Shown here: positions 8,929 through 17,081 of the stretch, piece after piece | Layout: each line of letters opens with the position of its first letter | Position numbering within the stretch: the stretch's first letter is position 1 | Source of the DNA: Citrobacter europaeus | GTDB taxonomy: Bacteria; Pseudomonadota; Gammaproteobacteria; Enterobacterales; Enterobacteriaceae | Assembly (NCBI GenBank): GCA_020099315.1 | Contig: CP083650.1 | Span: 4,402,001-4,466,000, forward strand | Length of the DNA: 64,000 bases | Direction of reading: 5' to 3' | Notes under the pieces: generated by a model | Databases searched by the model: none | Seen by the model: the letters and a program-made list of their open reading frames with translations, nothing else | What the model was told of the DNA's origin: nothing | Position numbers and translations under genes: made by a program

Positions 8929-10500
8929 ATGGCCGACATCGAAATCAGACAAGAATCGCCAACGGCGTTTTATATTAAAGTTCACGAAACAGATAATGTG
9001 GCGATAATTGTCAATGACAATGGTCTGAAAGCCGGGACGCGTTTTCCGGACGGACTGGAACTCATTGAACATATTCCCCAGGGCCATAAAGTGGCGCTAC
9101 TGGATATTCCTGTTCACGGCGAAATTGTGCGTTATGGCGAAGTGATAGGCTATGCCGTTCGCGATATCCCACGCGGCAGCTGGATTGATGAATCAATGGT
9201 TGAACTGCCCAAAGCTCCACCGCTGGAGACGCTGCCGCTGGCAACCAAAGTGCCAGAGCCGCTGCCGCCTCTGGAGGGCTATACCTTCGAAGGTTACCGC
9301 AATGCTGACGGTAGCGTCGGCACCAAGAATCTGCTCGGCATCTCGACCAGTGTGCACTGCGTGGCGGGTGTGGTGGATTATGTGGTGAAAATCATTGAGC
9401 GCGATCTGTTGCCCAAATACCCGAACGTTGATGGCGTGGTGGGGCTCAATCACTTGTACGGCTGCGGCGTGGCGATCAATGCCCCAGCCGCCATTGTGCC
9501 GATTCGCACCATTCACAATATTGCGCTTAACCCGAATTTTGGCGGTGAAGTGATGGTCATCGGCCTCGGTTGTGAAAAACTACAGCCAGAGCGCCTGCTC
9601 GAAGGTACGCACGATGTGAAAAGTATTCCGGTCGACAGCGCCAGCGTCGTCAGCCTGCAGGATGAAAAGCACATTGGCTTTCAATCGATGGTTGCCGATA
9701 TTTTGCAGGTGGCCGAACGCCATCTGGCAAAACTCAATCAGCGACAGCGTGAAACCTGCCCGGCATCAGAACTGGTGGTCGGCATGCAGTGCGGCGGCAG
9801 CGATGCATTTTCTGGCGTGACGGCCAACCCGGCGGTGGGTTATGCCTCCGACCTGTTAGTACGCTGCGGCGCGACTGTGATGTTCTCTGAAGTTACCGAA
9901 GTGCGCGATGCCATCCACCTTCTGACCCCAAGGGCGATTAACGAAGAAGTAGGTAAACGCCTGCTCGAAGAGATGGCCTGGTACGATAACTACCTGGATA
10001 TGGGCAAAACGGATCGCAGCGCCAACCCTTCTCCGGGCAATAAGAAAGGCGGTCTGGCAAATGTGGTGGAAAAAGCGCTGGGCTCTATTGCCAAGTCCGG
10101 CAAGAGCGCCATTGTCGAAGTATTGTCGCCGGGTCAGCGTCCAACCAAACGTGGTCTGATTTACGCCGCAACCCCCGCCAGTGATTTTGTTTGCGGTACG
10201 CAGCAGGTCGCTTCCGGGATCACCGTACAGGTGTTCACCACCGGTCGCGGTACGCCGTACGGCCTGATGGCCGTGCCGGTGATAAAAATGGCGACGCGTA
10301 CTGAGCTGGCCAACCGTTGGTTTGACCTGATGGACATCAACGCAGGCACCATCGCCACCGGAGAAGAAACCATTGAAGACGTGGGTCTGAAACTGTTCGA
10401 GTTTATTCTCGACGTCGCCAGCGGACGTAAGAAAACCTTCTCAGATCAGTGGGGGCTGCACAACCAACTGGCGGTGTTTAACCCAGCGCCAGTGACCTGA
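8929..10500 (+). CDS. garD: Galactarate dehydratase GarD
   Basis: Dehydrates meso-galactarate to 5-keto-4-deoxy-D-glucarate, the entry step of the pathway, feeding GarL. It has 523 residues, the E. coli length, with the small N-terminal SAF-like domain (about 1-100) and the large UxaA/GarD domain (GSVGTKNLLGI near 124, GMQCGGSDAFSG near 285) that binds iron. It is transcribed away from garPLRK and ends in a strong terminator. Confidence 0.97.
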   Translation: MADIEIRQESPTAFYIKVHETDNVAIIVNDNGLKAGTRFPDGLELIEHIPQGHKVALLDIPVHGEIVRYGEVIGYAVRDIPRGSWIDESMVELPKAPPLETLPLATKVPEPLPPLEGYTFEGYRNADGSVGTKNLLGISTSVHCVAGVVDYVVKIIERDLLPKYPNVDGVVGLNHLYGCGVAINAPAAIVPIRTIHNIALNPNFGGEVMVIGLGCEKLQPERLLEGTHDVKSIPVDSASVVSLQDEKHIGFQSMVADILQVAERHLAKLNQRQRETCPASELVVGMQCGGSDAFSGVTANPAVGYASDLLVRCGATVMFSEVTEVRDAIHLLTPRAINEEVGKRLLEEMAWYDNYLDMGKTDRSANPSPGNKKGGLANVVEKALGSIAKSGKSAIVEVLSPGQRPTKRGLIYAATPASDFVCGTQQVASGITVQVFTTGRGTPYGLMAVPVIKMATRTELANRWFDLMDINAGTIATGEETIEDVGLKLFEFILDVASGRKKTFSDQWGLHNQLAVFNPAPVT

Positions 10501-10522
10501 TTGTCCGCAATATTTTCTTCAA

Positions 10523-10552
10523 GGGCATGTCTTCTGACATGCCTTTTTTTTC
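10523..10552 (+). terminator. garD terminator
   Basis: GGGCATGTC-TTCT-GACATGCC forms a perfect stem immediately followed by eight T. It lies 22 bp after the garD stop codon and separates garD from the gat operon. Confidence 0.9.
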
Positions 10553-10559
10553 GCTATAA

Positions 10560-10593
10560 CTTTCGCAACCCTCCCTTTTCTTTCGAAACTTTC
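10560..10593 (+). promoter_or_regulatory. Candidate GatR operator upstream of gatY
   Basis: Two CTTTCG motifs lie 20 bp apart: CTTTCGCAACCCT at 10560 and CTTTCGAAACTTT at 10580. The same two words, CTTTCGAAATTT and CTTTCGCAATCCT, recur upstream of gatR at 16233 and 16254. DeoR-family repressors usually bind repeated sites before their target and own genes, so these are plausible GatR sites. This is inferred from recurrence only. Confidence 0.45.
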
Positions 10594-10678
10594 ATTTATC
10601 AGATCAAAATCACAAAAAAACATTACGAAACCCTATACTTTATTTCGAAGAAAGAAATCGAAAGACTTCGGAGGAAGT

Positions 10679-11533
10679 ATGTTTATCATCTCAAGCAAAA
10701 TGATGCTGAAGAAGGCGCAGCAAGAAGGCTATGCCGTACCGGCTTTTAACATCCACAACCTGGAGACCCTACAGGTTGTCGTGGAAACAGCAGCCGAACT
10801 ACGCTCTCCGTTGATCGTCGCCGGCACACCAGGCACTTTTAGTTATGCCGGGGTCGGTAACATCGTTGCTATCGCCAGTGAACTGGCAAGAAGCTGGAAC
10901 CATCCTCTCGCCATCCATCTCGATCACCACGAAAGTGCCACCGATATTAAAGCGAAAGTCGCTACAGGTATTCGCTCTGTCATGATCGATGGTTCACATC
11001 TGCCGTTTGCCGACAACATTGAATTAGTTAAGCACGTAACTGACTACTGCCACCGCTATGACGTAAGCGTTGAAGCTGAGCTGGGACGACTGGGTGGACA
11101 AGAAGATGACCTGATCGTGGACGGAAAAGATGCGCTTTATACCCACCCAGAACAGGCTCGGGAGTTTGTGGAAAAAACCGGTATCGACTCACTGGCTGTC
11201 GCGATCGGCACAGCCCATGGTTTGTATAGTGCTGAACCTAAACTTGATTTTGAACGACTAGCAGAAATTCGTCAGCGCGTTGATATTCCACTTGTTTTAC
11301 ATGGCGCATCCGGCCTGCCAACACATGATATTAAGTGCGCTATCTCTTTAGGGGTCTGCAAAGTGAACGTCGCGACCGAACTCAAAATCGCCTTTTCTGG
11401 CGCACTCAAAACTTATCTGAGTACACATACCAATGCAAATGACCCACGGCATTACATGATGCCAGCAAAAGCCGCCATGAAAGAGGTGGTGCGTAAAGTC
11501 ATTGCCGATTGCGGCTGTGAAGGAAAATTGTAA
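10679..11533 (+). CDS. gatY: Tagatose-1,6-bisphosphate aldolase catalytic subunit GatY
   Basis: Class II zinc aldolase that cleaves D-tagatose 1,6-bisphosphate to dihydroxyacetone phosphate and glyceraldehyde 3-phosphate, the last step of galactitol use. The 284-residue length equals E. coli GatY. Catalytic and zinc residues are present: D82 and H83 in LDHH, H180 in GTAHG, H208 in LHGASG. It needs GatZ for full activity. KbaY of the aga cluster is a close paralogue, but GatZ and PTS neighbours identify it as the gat copy. The ATG at 10679 follows a good GGAGG site. Confidence 0.95.
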   Translation: MFIISSKMMLKKAQQEGYAVPAFNIHNLETLQVVVETAAELRSPLIVAGTPGTFSYAGVGNIVAIASELARSWNHPLAIHLDHHESATDIKAKVATGIRSVMIDGSHLPFADNIELVKHVTDYCHRYDVSVEAELGRLGGQEDDLIVDGKDALYTHPEQAREFVEKTGIDSLAVAIGTAHGLYSAEPKLDFERLAEIRQRVDIPLVLHGASGLPTHDIKCAISLGVCKVNVATELKIAFSGALKTYLSTHTNANDPRHYMMPAKAAMKEVVRKVIADCGCEGKL

Positions 11534-11665
11534 CCTATTGATTTATTTGATTTGTACGGATTCTGACAAAGGTCTGTTTTAAAGCTGGATCACGAAAGTC
11601 GCTTTTACCCTTTGCCTTCAATCCAAAAATATTATGAAGATAAACAAAAGATATCGGAGATAGAA

Positions 11666-12937
11666 GTGAAAGAAATAATCTCTCGTCATAAAGCAGGTGA
11701 GCATTTAGGTATTTGTTCGGTTTGTTCAGCACATCCGCTGGTCATTGAATCCGCATTACGTTTTGATCTCGACACGGATAGTAAAGTTCTGATCGAAGCG
11801 ACGTCTAATCAGGTTAATCAGTTTGGTGGTTATACCGGAATGAAACCCGCCGATTTCCGTGATTTTGTCTATGGCATCGCACAAGAGATTGGTTTCCCTC
11901 GTGAAAGACTGATCCTGGGTGGCGATCACCTCGGTCCTAACTGCTGGCAAAATGAACCTGCGGCGGAAGCGATGGAGAAATCCGTAGCCTTAATTAAAGC
12001 CTACGTTGCCGCAGGGTTCAGCAAAATCCACCTCGATGCTTCAATGTCCTGTGCTGACGATCCCACGCCGCTGGATCCGATGGTTGTTGCTCAGCGAGCT
12101 GCCGTACTTTGCCAGGCCGCAGAAGCTACGGCAACCGAAGAACAGAAACACCAACTGACTTATGTGATTGGTACTGAGGTTCCTGTTCCCGGTGGCGAAG
12201 CCAGTACCATTGGCACTGTTCATGTCACACGCGAAGAAGATGCCGCCCGTACACTGGAAACCCATCAAATTGCCTTTAGAGCATTAGGACTTGAAGAAGC
12301 GCTAACTCGCGTGATCGCTATTGTTGTCCAACCCGGCGTCGAATTCGATCACACTCAGATCATTCATTATCAGCCACAGGCTGCAGAAGCGCTTTCAGCC
12401 TGGATTAAAGAAACTCCAATGGTTTATGAAGCGCATTCTACAGATTATCAAACCCGCCAGGCATACCGCGCCCTGGTACGCGATCACTATGCAATTTTAA
12501 AAGTGGGTCCAGCGCTGACCTTCGCGCTGCGTGAAGCCATTTTTGCGCTAGCGCAAATGGAAAATGAACTGGTTTCTCCAGAGCAGCGGAGCCGGGTTAT
12601 GGAAGTAATTGACGAAGTTATGCTGAATGAACCGGACTACTGGAAAAAATACTATCGTCCAACCTGGAGCCAGGCGATGGTCGATATTCACTTCAGCCTC
12701 TCCGACCGTATTCGTTACTACTGGCCGCATCCTCGCATTCGTCAAAGTGTAGAGAAATTAATCACCAACCTTAATGACGTTGCTTTACCACTGGGACTCA
12801 TTAGCCAGTTTATGCCCGTGCAATTTGAACGCCTGACTGAAGGGACGTTAACCGCCACACCACATAATCTGATTATCGACAAAATCCAGGACGTTCTGCG
12901 CGCCTATCGCTTTGGTTGCGCACCAGCAAGTGCCTGA
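11666..12937 (+). CDS. gatZ: Tagatose-bisphosphate aldolase non-catalytic subunit GatZ
   Basis: Chaperone-like subunit needed for activity and stability of GatY. I choose the GTG at 11666 (VKEIISRHKAGEH), which follows CGGAG with a 7-bp spacer and corresponds to the E. coli start; this gives 423 aa against 420. The frame continues upstream to 11612 without family support. Conserved blocks are ICSVCSAHPLVIE, EATSNQVNQFGGYTGM and GGDHLGPNCWQ. It lies between gatY (132 bp) and gatA (14 bp). Confidence 0.94.
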   Translation: MKEIISRHKAGEHLGICSVCSAHPLVIESALRFDLDTDSKVLIEATSNQVNQFGGYTGMKPADFRDFVYGIAQEIGFPRERLILGGDHLGPNCWQNEPAAEAMEKSVALIKAYVAAGFSKIHLDASMSCADDPTPLDPMVVAQRAAVLCQAAEATATEEQKHQLTYVIGTEVPVPGGEASTIGTVHVTREEDAARTLETHQIAFRALGLEEALTRVIAIVVQPGVEFDHTQIIHYQPQAAEALSAWIKETPMVYEAHSTDYQTRQAYRALVRDHYAILKVGPALTFALREAIFALAQMENELVSPEQRSRVMEVIDEVMLNEPDYWKKYYRPTWSQAMVDIHFSLSDRIRYYWPHPRIRQSVEKLITNLNDVALPLGLISQFMPVQFERLTEGTLTATPHNLIIDKIQDVLRAYRFGCAPASA

Positions 12938-12951
12938 AATCTGGAGAATAT

Positions 12952-13416
12952 ATGAGCCAACTTTTTGTTCGAACAGGTATTGATTTTAGCTCGTGTCAGC
13001 ATGCGCTGACACATATTGGAGAGGAGATGCTGGCCAAAGGGGTCGTGTATGAAAGCTATCCGCAGGCCCTGATTGAGCGTGAAGCAACTTTTCCAACCGG
13101 AATAGCGCTGGAACGTCATGCCGTCGCGATTCCGCATTGTGAAGCTATTCATGCGAAATCGCCTGCAATCTATCTGATTCGCCCGGATACACCGGTCAAC
13201 TTTCAACAAGCGGATGATGACGAAGAGATAGCCGTCTCTTTAATTATTGCCCTGATTGTTGAGAACCCAACGGCGCAACTGAAGCTCCTGCGTCGTCTGT
13301 TTAGTGAGCTACAAAACCCGAACACCATTGAAGCATTGTTGAATGCGCCCGATGCAGAACTGGCAATGCTGTTTCGGGAAAAAATCCTTGAGACTGAGCC
13401 CTGCGCACAGGCTTGA
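12952..13416 (+). CDS. gatA: Galactitol PTS EIIA component GatA
   Basis: Cytoplasmic IIA protein of the galactitol phosphotransferase system; it passes phosphate from HPr to GatB. The ATG at 12952 after TGGAGAA gives 154 aa (E. coli about 150). The fold is of the fructose/mannitol IIA type, with phosphoacceptor H62 in AVAIPHCEA. The gene follows gatZ by 14 bp and precedes gatB by 29 bp. The upstream-extended frame from 12916 overlaps gatZ and is not needed. Confidence 0.94.
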   Translation: MSQLFVRTGIDFSSCQHALTHIGEEMLAKGVVYESYPQALIEREATFPTGIALERHAVAIPHCEAIHAKSPAIYLIRPDTPVNFQQADDDEEIAVSLIIALIVENPTAQLKLLRRLFSELQNPNTIEALLNAPDAELAMLFREKILETEPCAQA

Positions 13417-13445
13417 AAAGATACTGATAATAAAAGGAATACCCT

Positions 13446-13730
13446 ATGAAACGTAAAGTAATTGTGGCTTGTGGCGGTGCTGTAGCAACTTCAACAATGG
13501 CAGCTGAAGAAATTAAAGAACTCTGTGAAGCCAACAATATCCAACTCGACCTGGTTCAGTGCCGGGTAACAGAAATCGAAACCTATATGGATGGCGCGGA
13601 TCTTATTTGTACCACAGCCCGCGTTGACCGTACGTTTGGCGATATCCCGGTCGTTCACGGCATGCCTTTTGTCTCAGGCGTGGGTATCGAAGCGTTGCAG
13701 CAAAAAATACTGACTATCCTCGTGGGGTAA
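13446..13730 (+). CDS. gatB: Galactitol PTS EIIB component GatB
   Basis: IIB protein that carries phosphate on a cysteine and phosphorylates galactitol during import through GatC. It is 94 aa, the family length. The phosphocysteine is C9 in the loop VACGGAVATS near the N-terminus. Its stop codon is 4 bp before the gatC start, implying translational coupling. Confidence 0.95.
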   Translation: MKRKVIVACGGAVATSTMAAEEIKELCEANNIQLDLVQCRVTEIETYMDGADLICTTARVDRTFGDIPVVHGMPFVSGVGIEALQQKILTILVG

Positions 13731-13734
13731 CGCC

Positions 13735-15108
13735 ATGTTTAGCGAAATAATGCGTTATATCCTCGACTTAGGTCCAACGGTTATGCTGCCGTTAGTGATC
13801 ATCATCTTCTCAAAATTATTGGGAATGAAGCTCGGGGATTGTTTTAAATCCGGCCTGCATATTGGTATTGGCTTTGTCGGGATCGGCCTGGTCATTGGCC
13901 TGATGCTTGACTCTATCGGCCCTGCCGCAAAAGCGATGGCGGAACAGTTTCAAATCAACCTGCATGTCATTGATGTCGGCTGGCCGGGTTCATCACCAAT
14001 GACCTGGGCTTCACAAATTGCATTAATTGCAATTCCTGTCGCTATTGGGGTCAATATCCTGATGCTGGTTACCCGCATGACTCGCGTAGTAAACGTCGAT
14101 ATCTGGAATATCTGGCATATGACGTTTACCGGTGCCATGTTGCATCTGGCGACCGGTTCATACTGGCTGGGTATTCTCGGCGTGGTAGTTCATGCAGCCT
14201 TCGTCTACAAACTAGGCGACTGGTTTGCCAAAGACACGCGTGACTTTTTTGGTCTGGAAGGCATTGCCATTCCTCACGGTTCCTCGGCGTACCTGGGCCC
14301 TATAGCAGTCCTGGTAGATACGATCATTGAAAAAATCCCGGGACTGAACCGCATTCATTTTAGTGCAGATGATGTACAAAAACGTTTTGGCCCCTTCGGT
14401 GAACCTGTAACCGTTGGCTTTGTGATGGGATTAGTTATCGGCATGCTAGCTGGGTATGACGTTAAAGCTGTGCTGCAACTGGCGGTGAAAACGGCTGCCG
14501 TTATGTTGCTCATGCCGCGTGTCATTAAACCGATTATGGATGGCCTAACTCCTATCGCTAAACATGCCCGTAAACGCCTGCAGGCAAAATTTGGCGGACA
14601 GGAGTTCCTAATCGGTCTGGACCCTGCGCTACTGCTCGGCCATACGTCGGTGGTTTCCGCCAGCCTGATCTTTATTCCGCTGACTATTCTGATTGCCGTC
14701 CTGGTACCAGGTAATCAGGTACTGCCATTCGGCGATCTCGCGACCATTGGTTTCTTTGTTGCCATGGCGGTAGCCGTTCATCAGGGGAACTTGTTCCGTA
14801 CGCTGATCTCCGGCGTCATCATCATGGGTATCACCCTATGGATAGCCACGCAAACTATTGGTCTACATACCCAGCTTGCCGCCAATGCAGGCGCACTGAA
14901 AGCCGGTGGCATGGTTGCATCGATGGATCAGGGCGGTTCCCCAATCACCTGGCTGTTGATTCAGCTCTTTACCTGGCAGAACGTAGTGGGCTTCATCATT
15001 ATCGCTGCGATTTATCTGTTGGGTGTACTACTGACATGGCGTCGGGCACGTAATTTTGTGGCGGCTGAAAAAGCAGCAGCCATAACGGAAAGCCAGACCG
15101 CATCTTAA
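13735..15108 (+). CDS. gatC: Galactitol PTS permease EIIC GatC
   Basis: Integral membrane channel of the galactitol PTS; imports galactitol, delivered as galactitol 1-phosphate. It has 457 aa (E. coli 451) with many hydrophobic segments and the family motifs GIGFVGIGLVIG (about 43-55) and IAIPHGSSAYLGP (about 178-190). The C-terminus is a charged tail. It lies between gatB and gatD. Confidence 0.95.
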   Translation: MFSEIMRYILDLGPTVMLPLVIIIFSKLLGMKLGDCFKSGLHIGIGFVGIGLVIGLMLDSIGPAAKAMAEQFQINLHVIDVGWPGSSPMTWASQIALIAIPVAIGVNILMLVTRMTRVVNVDIWNIWHMTFTGAMLHLATGSYWLGILGVVVHAAFVYKLGDWFAKDTRDFFGLEGIAIPHGSSAYLGPIAVLVDTIIEKIPGLNRIHFSADDVQKRFGPFGEPVTVGFVMGLVIGMLAGYDVKAVLQLAVKTAAVMLLMPRVIKPIMDGLTPIAKHARKRLQAKFGGQEFLIGLDPALLLGHTSVVSASLIFIPLTILIAVLVPGNQVLPFGDLATIGFFVAMAVAVHQGNLFRTLISGVIIMGITLWIATQTIGLHTQLAANAGALKAGGMVASMDQGGSPITWLLIQLFTWQNVVGFIIIAAIYLLGVLLTWRRARNFVAAEKAAAITESQTAS

Positions 15109-15152
15109 TTTCTGGGGAGCATTTGCTCCCCTTCACATTTATGGAGACATTT

Positions 15153-16196
15153 ATGAAATCAGTGGTGATTCACGCTGAGGGCGACGTACGCGTTGAAGAA
15201 CGTCCCATTCCGCAACTACAGGCTGATGAAGATGTACTGGTCAAGGTAGTTAGTTCAGGGCTTTGTGGCTCGGATATTCCCCGTATATTTAATCATGGCG
15301 CTCACTATTATCCGATAACGCTGGGGCATGAGTTCAGCGGCTATGTTGAGTCCTACGGTGCAGCAGTTACCGACTTACAACCCGGCGATGCTGTTGCCTG
15401 CGTTCCATTACTCCCCTGCTTCCACTGCCCTCAGTGCGAGCGAGGATTCTTCTCATTATGTAAGCAATATCAGTTTGTCGGCTCGCGCAGCGAAGGTGGA
15501 AACGCAGAATATGTGGTCGTAAAACGCGCCAACCTGTTCCGATTACCTTCAGAAATGCCGATTGATGATGGCGCATTCATTGAGCCCATTACCGTTGGCC
15601 TGCATGCTTTTCATCTCGCTCAGGGGTGTGAAGGCAAAAACGTGATCATCGTTGGAGCAGGTACCATCGGTTTACTGGCAATGCAATGTGCTCGCGAACT
15701 CGGCGCAAAAAGTATCACGGCGATTGATATCAACCCACAAAAGCTGGCGTTAGCAAAAGAACTGGGGGCAACCTATGTGTTTAACAGTAGGGAGATGAGT
15801 GCGACTGAGATCCACGCTGGTCTGGAGAACATTCAATTTGATCAACTCGTCCTGGAGACTGCAGGAACCCCGCAAACTGTGACGCTGTCGATCGAAATTG
15901 CCGGACCTCGTGCTCAACTGGCGTTAGTCGGTACGTTGCATCACGATCTGGCGTTGGCTTCAGGTATTTTTGGGCAAATATTGCGTAAAGAATTAACCAT
16001 TCTTGGCAGTTGGATGAATTATTCCAGCCCGTGGCCTGGAGAAGAGTGGGAAACCGCGGCCCGTTTACTCACGGAAAAGCGCTTGCAGCTTGAACCGTTA
16101 ATTGCCCACAGCGGTGATACCGAGAGCTTTGCCAGCGCGGTCAAATCACTTAATGGCGCGCCGATGCAGGGGAAAATTCTACTTAAACTCTCCTGA
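15153..16196 (+). CDS. gatD: Galactitol-1-phosphate 5-dehydrogenase GatD
   Basis: Zinc medium-chain dehydrogenase that oxidises galactitol 1-phosphate to tagatose 6-phosphate with NAD. The ATG at 15153 gives 347 aa (E. coli 346). Catalytic zinc ligands are C38 (GLCGSD), H59 (GHE) and E144 (IEP); structural zinc cysteines are C89, C92, C95 and C103; the NAD motif is VGAGTIG near 170. The kinase making tagatose 1,6-bisphosphate is not in this cluster, so a kinase such as PfkA must act elsewhere. It is followed by gatR after 111 bp. Confidence 0.95.
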   Translation: MKSVVIHAEGDVRVEERPIPQLQADEDVLVKVVSSGLCGSDIPRIFNHGAHYYPITLGHEFSGYVESYGAAVTDLQPGDAVACVPLLPCFHCPQCERGFFSLCKQYQFVGSRSEGGNAEYVVVKRANLFRLPSEMPIDDGAFIEPITVGLHAFHLAQGCEGKNVIIVGAGTIGLLAMQCARELGAKSITAIDINPQKLALAKELGATYVFNSREMSATEIHAGLENIQFDQLVLETAGTPQTVTLSIEIAGPRAQLALVGTLHHDLALASGIFGQILRKELTILGSWMNYSSPWPGEEWETAARLLTEKRLQLEPLIAHSGDTESFASAVKSLNGAPMQGKILLKLS

Positions 16197-16232
16197 CCTC
16201 ACGAGCCAGCAACCTGCGCTGGCTCACATTTA

Positions 16233-16267
16233 CTTTCGAAATTTAGCGTTCACCTTTCGCAATCCTT
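16233..16267 (+). promoter_or_regulatory. Candidate GatR operator upstream of gatR
   Basis: CTTTCGAAATTT at 16233 and CTTTCGCAATCCT at 16254 lie in the gatD-gatR gap, 40-75 bp before the gatR start. They repeat the words found upstream of gatY, in the opposite order and with 21-bp spacing. This would allow autoregulation by GatR. Confidence 0.42.
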
Positions 16268-16307
16268 CGATTAAACTAGTGATAGTCAAATTATCAGGCA
16301 AATCAAT

Positions 16308-17081
16308 ATGAACTCATTTGAGAGAAGGAATAAAATTGTCGACCTGATTAATACGCAAGGTAGCGTACTGGTAATGGACCTTTCGAATACCTTTGGTATT
16401 TCTGAAGTAACCATTCGCGCCGACCTGCGGTTATTAGAAGAGAAGGGTCTGGTCACCCGTTTTCATGGCGGTGCGGCAAAACCTGGAAGCCATCTGGCTG
16501 AAGGTGACAATCAGGAAGTATTATTAGAAGATCGGTATCAGCTTGCCAGCGATCCTAAAAAGCGGATCGCTCAGGCTGCTACAGCAATGGTCGAGGAAGG
16601 AATGACCGTGATTCTGGATAGCGGAAGCACGACCCTACTGATCGCCGAGGCGCTAAACCGAAAAAGTAACATCACCGTTATTACCAATAGCCTGCCCGCT
16701 GCGTTTACATTATCTGAAAACAAAGACATTACGCTGGTCGTCTGCGGAGGCACGGTGCGCCACAAAACTCATTCAATGCATGGCACTATCGCTGAACGTT
16801 CCCTGCAAGGAATAAGCGCTGACCTGATGTTCGTGGGCGCTGACGGGATTGATGCCACTAATGGTATTACGACATTCAACGAAGGTTATTCGATTAGTAG
16901 CGTGATGGCTGCTGCTGCACATAAGGTCATTGCCGTACTGGATGCGACAAAATTTAACCGACGTGGTTTTAATCAGGTACTTCCAATGGAGAAGATTAAC
17001 TGCGTAATAACCGACGACAGCATCAGCAAACAAGATAAATCTGCGCTGGTTAAGACAGGCGTCGAACTGCTGGTCGTTTAA
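16308..17081 (+). CDS. gatR: DeoR-family repressor of the galactitol operon GatR
   Basis: Repressor of the gat genes. It has 257 residues with an N-terminal DeoR helix-turn-helix (about 5-57, containing GISEVTIRADLRLLEEKGLV) and a C-terminal sugar-phosphate sensor domain (DSGSTTLLIAEAL near 105, FVGADGID near 178). The frame is intact, unlike E. coli K-12, where gatR is interrupted by an IS element and gat is constitutive; induced expression is therefore expected here. It ends 4 bp inside the 3' end of the convergent fic-like gene. Confidence 0.94.
   Translation: MNSFERRNKIVDLINTQGSVLVMDLSNTFGISEVTIRADLRLLEEKGLVTRFHGGAAKPGSHLAEGDNQEVLLEDRYQLASDPKKRIAQAATAMVEEGMTVILDSGSTTLLIAEALNRKSNITVITNSLPAAFTLSENKDITLVVCGGTVRHKTHSMHGTIAERSLQGISADLMFVGADGIDATNGITTFNEGYSISSVMAAAAHKVIAVLDATKFNRRGFNQVLPMEKINCVITDDSISKQDKSALVKTGVELLVV

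Noticed and set aside
16203..16225. Inverted repeat GAGCCAGC/GCTGGCTC after gatD as terminator
   Set aside because: A good stem but no T-run follows; left out as a terminator because gatR may be partly cotranscribed.
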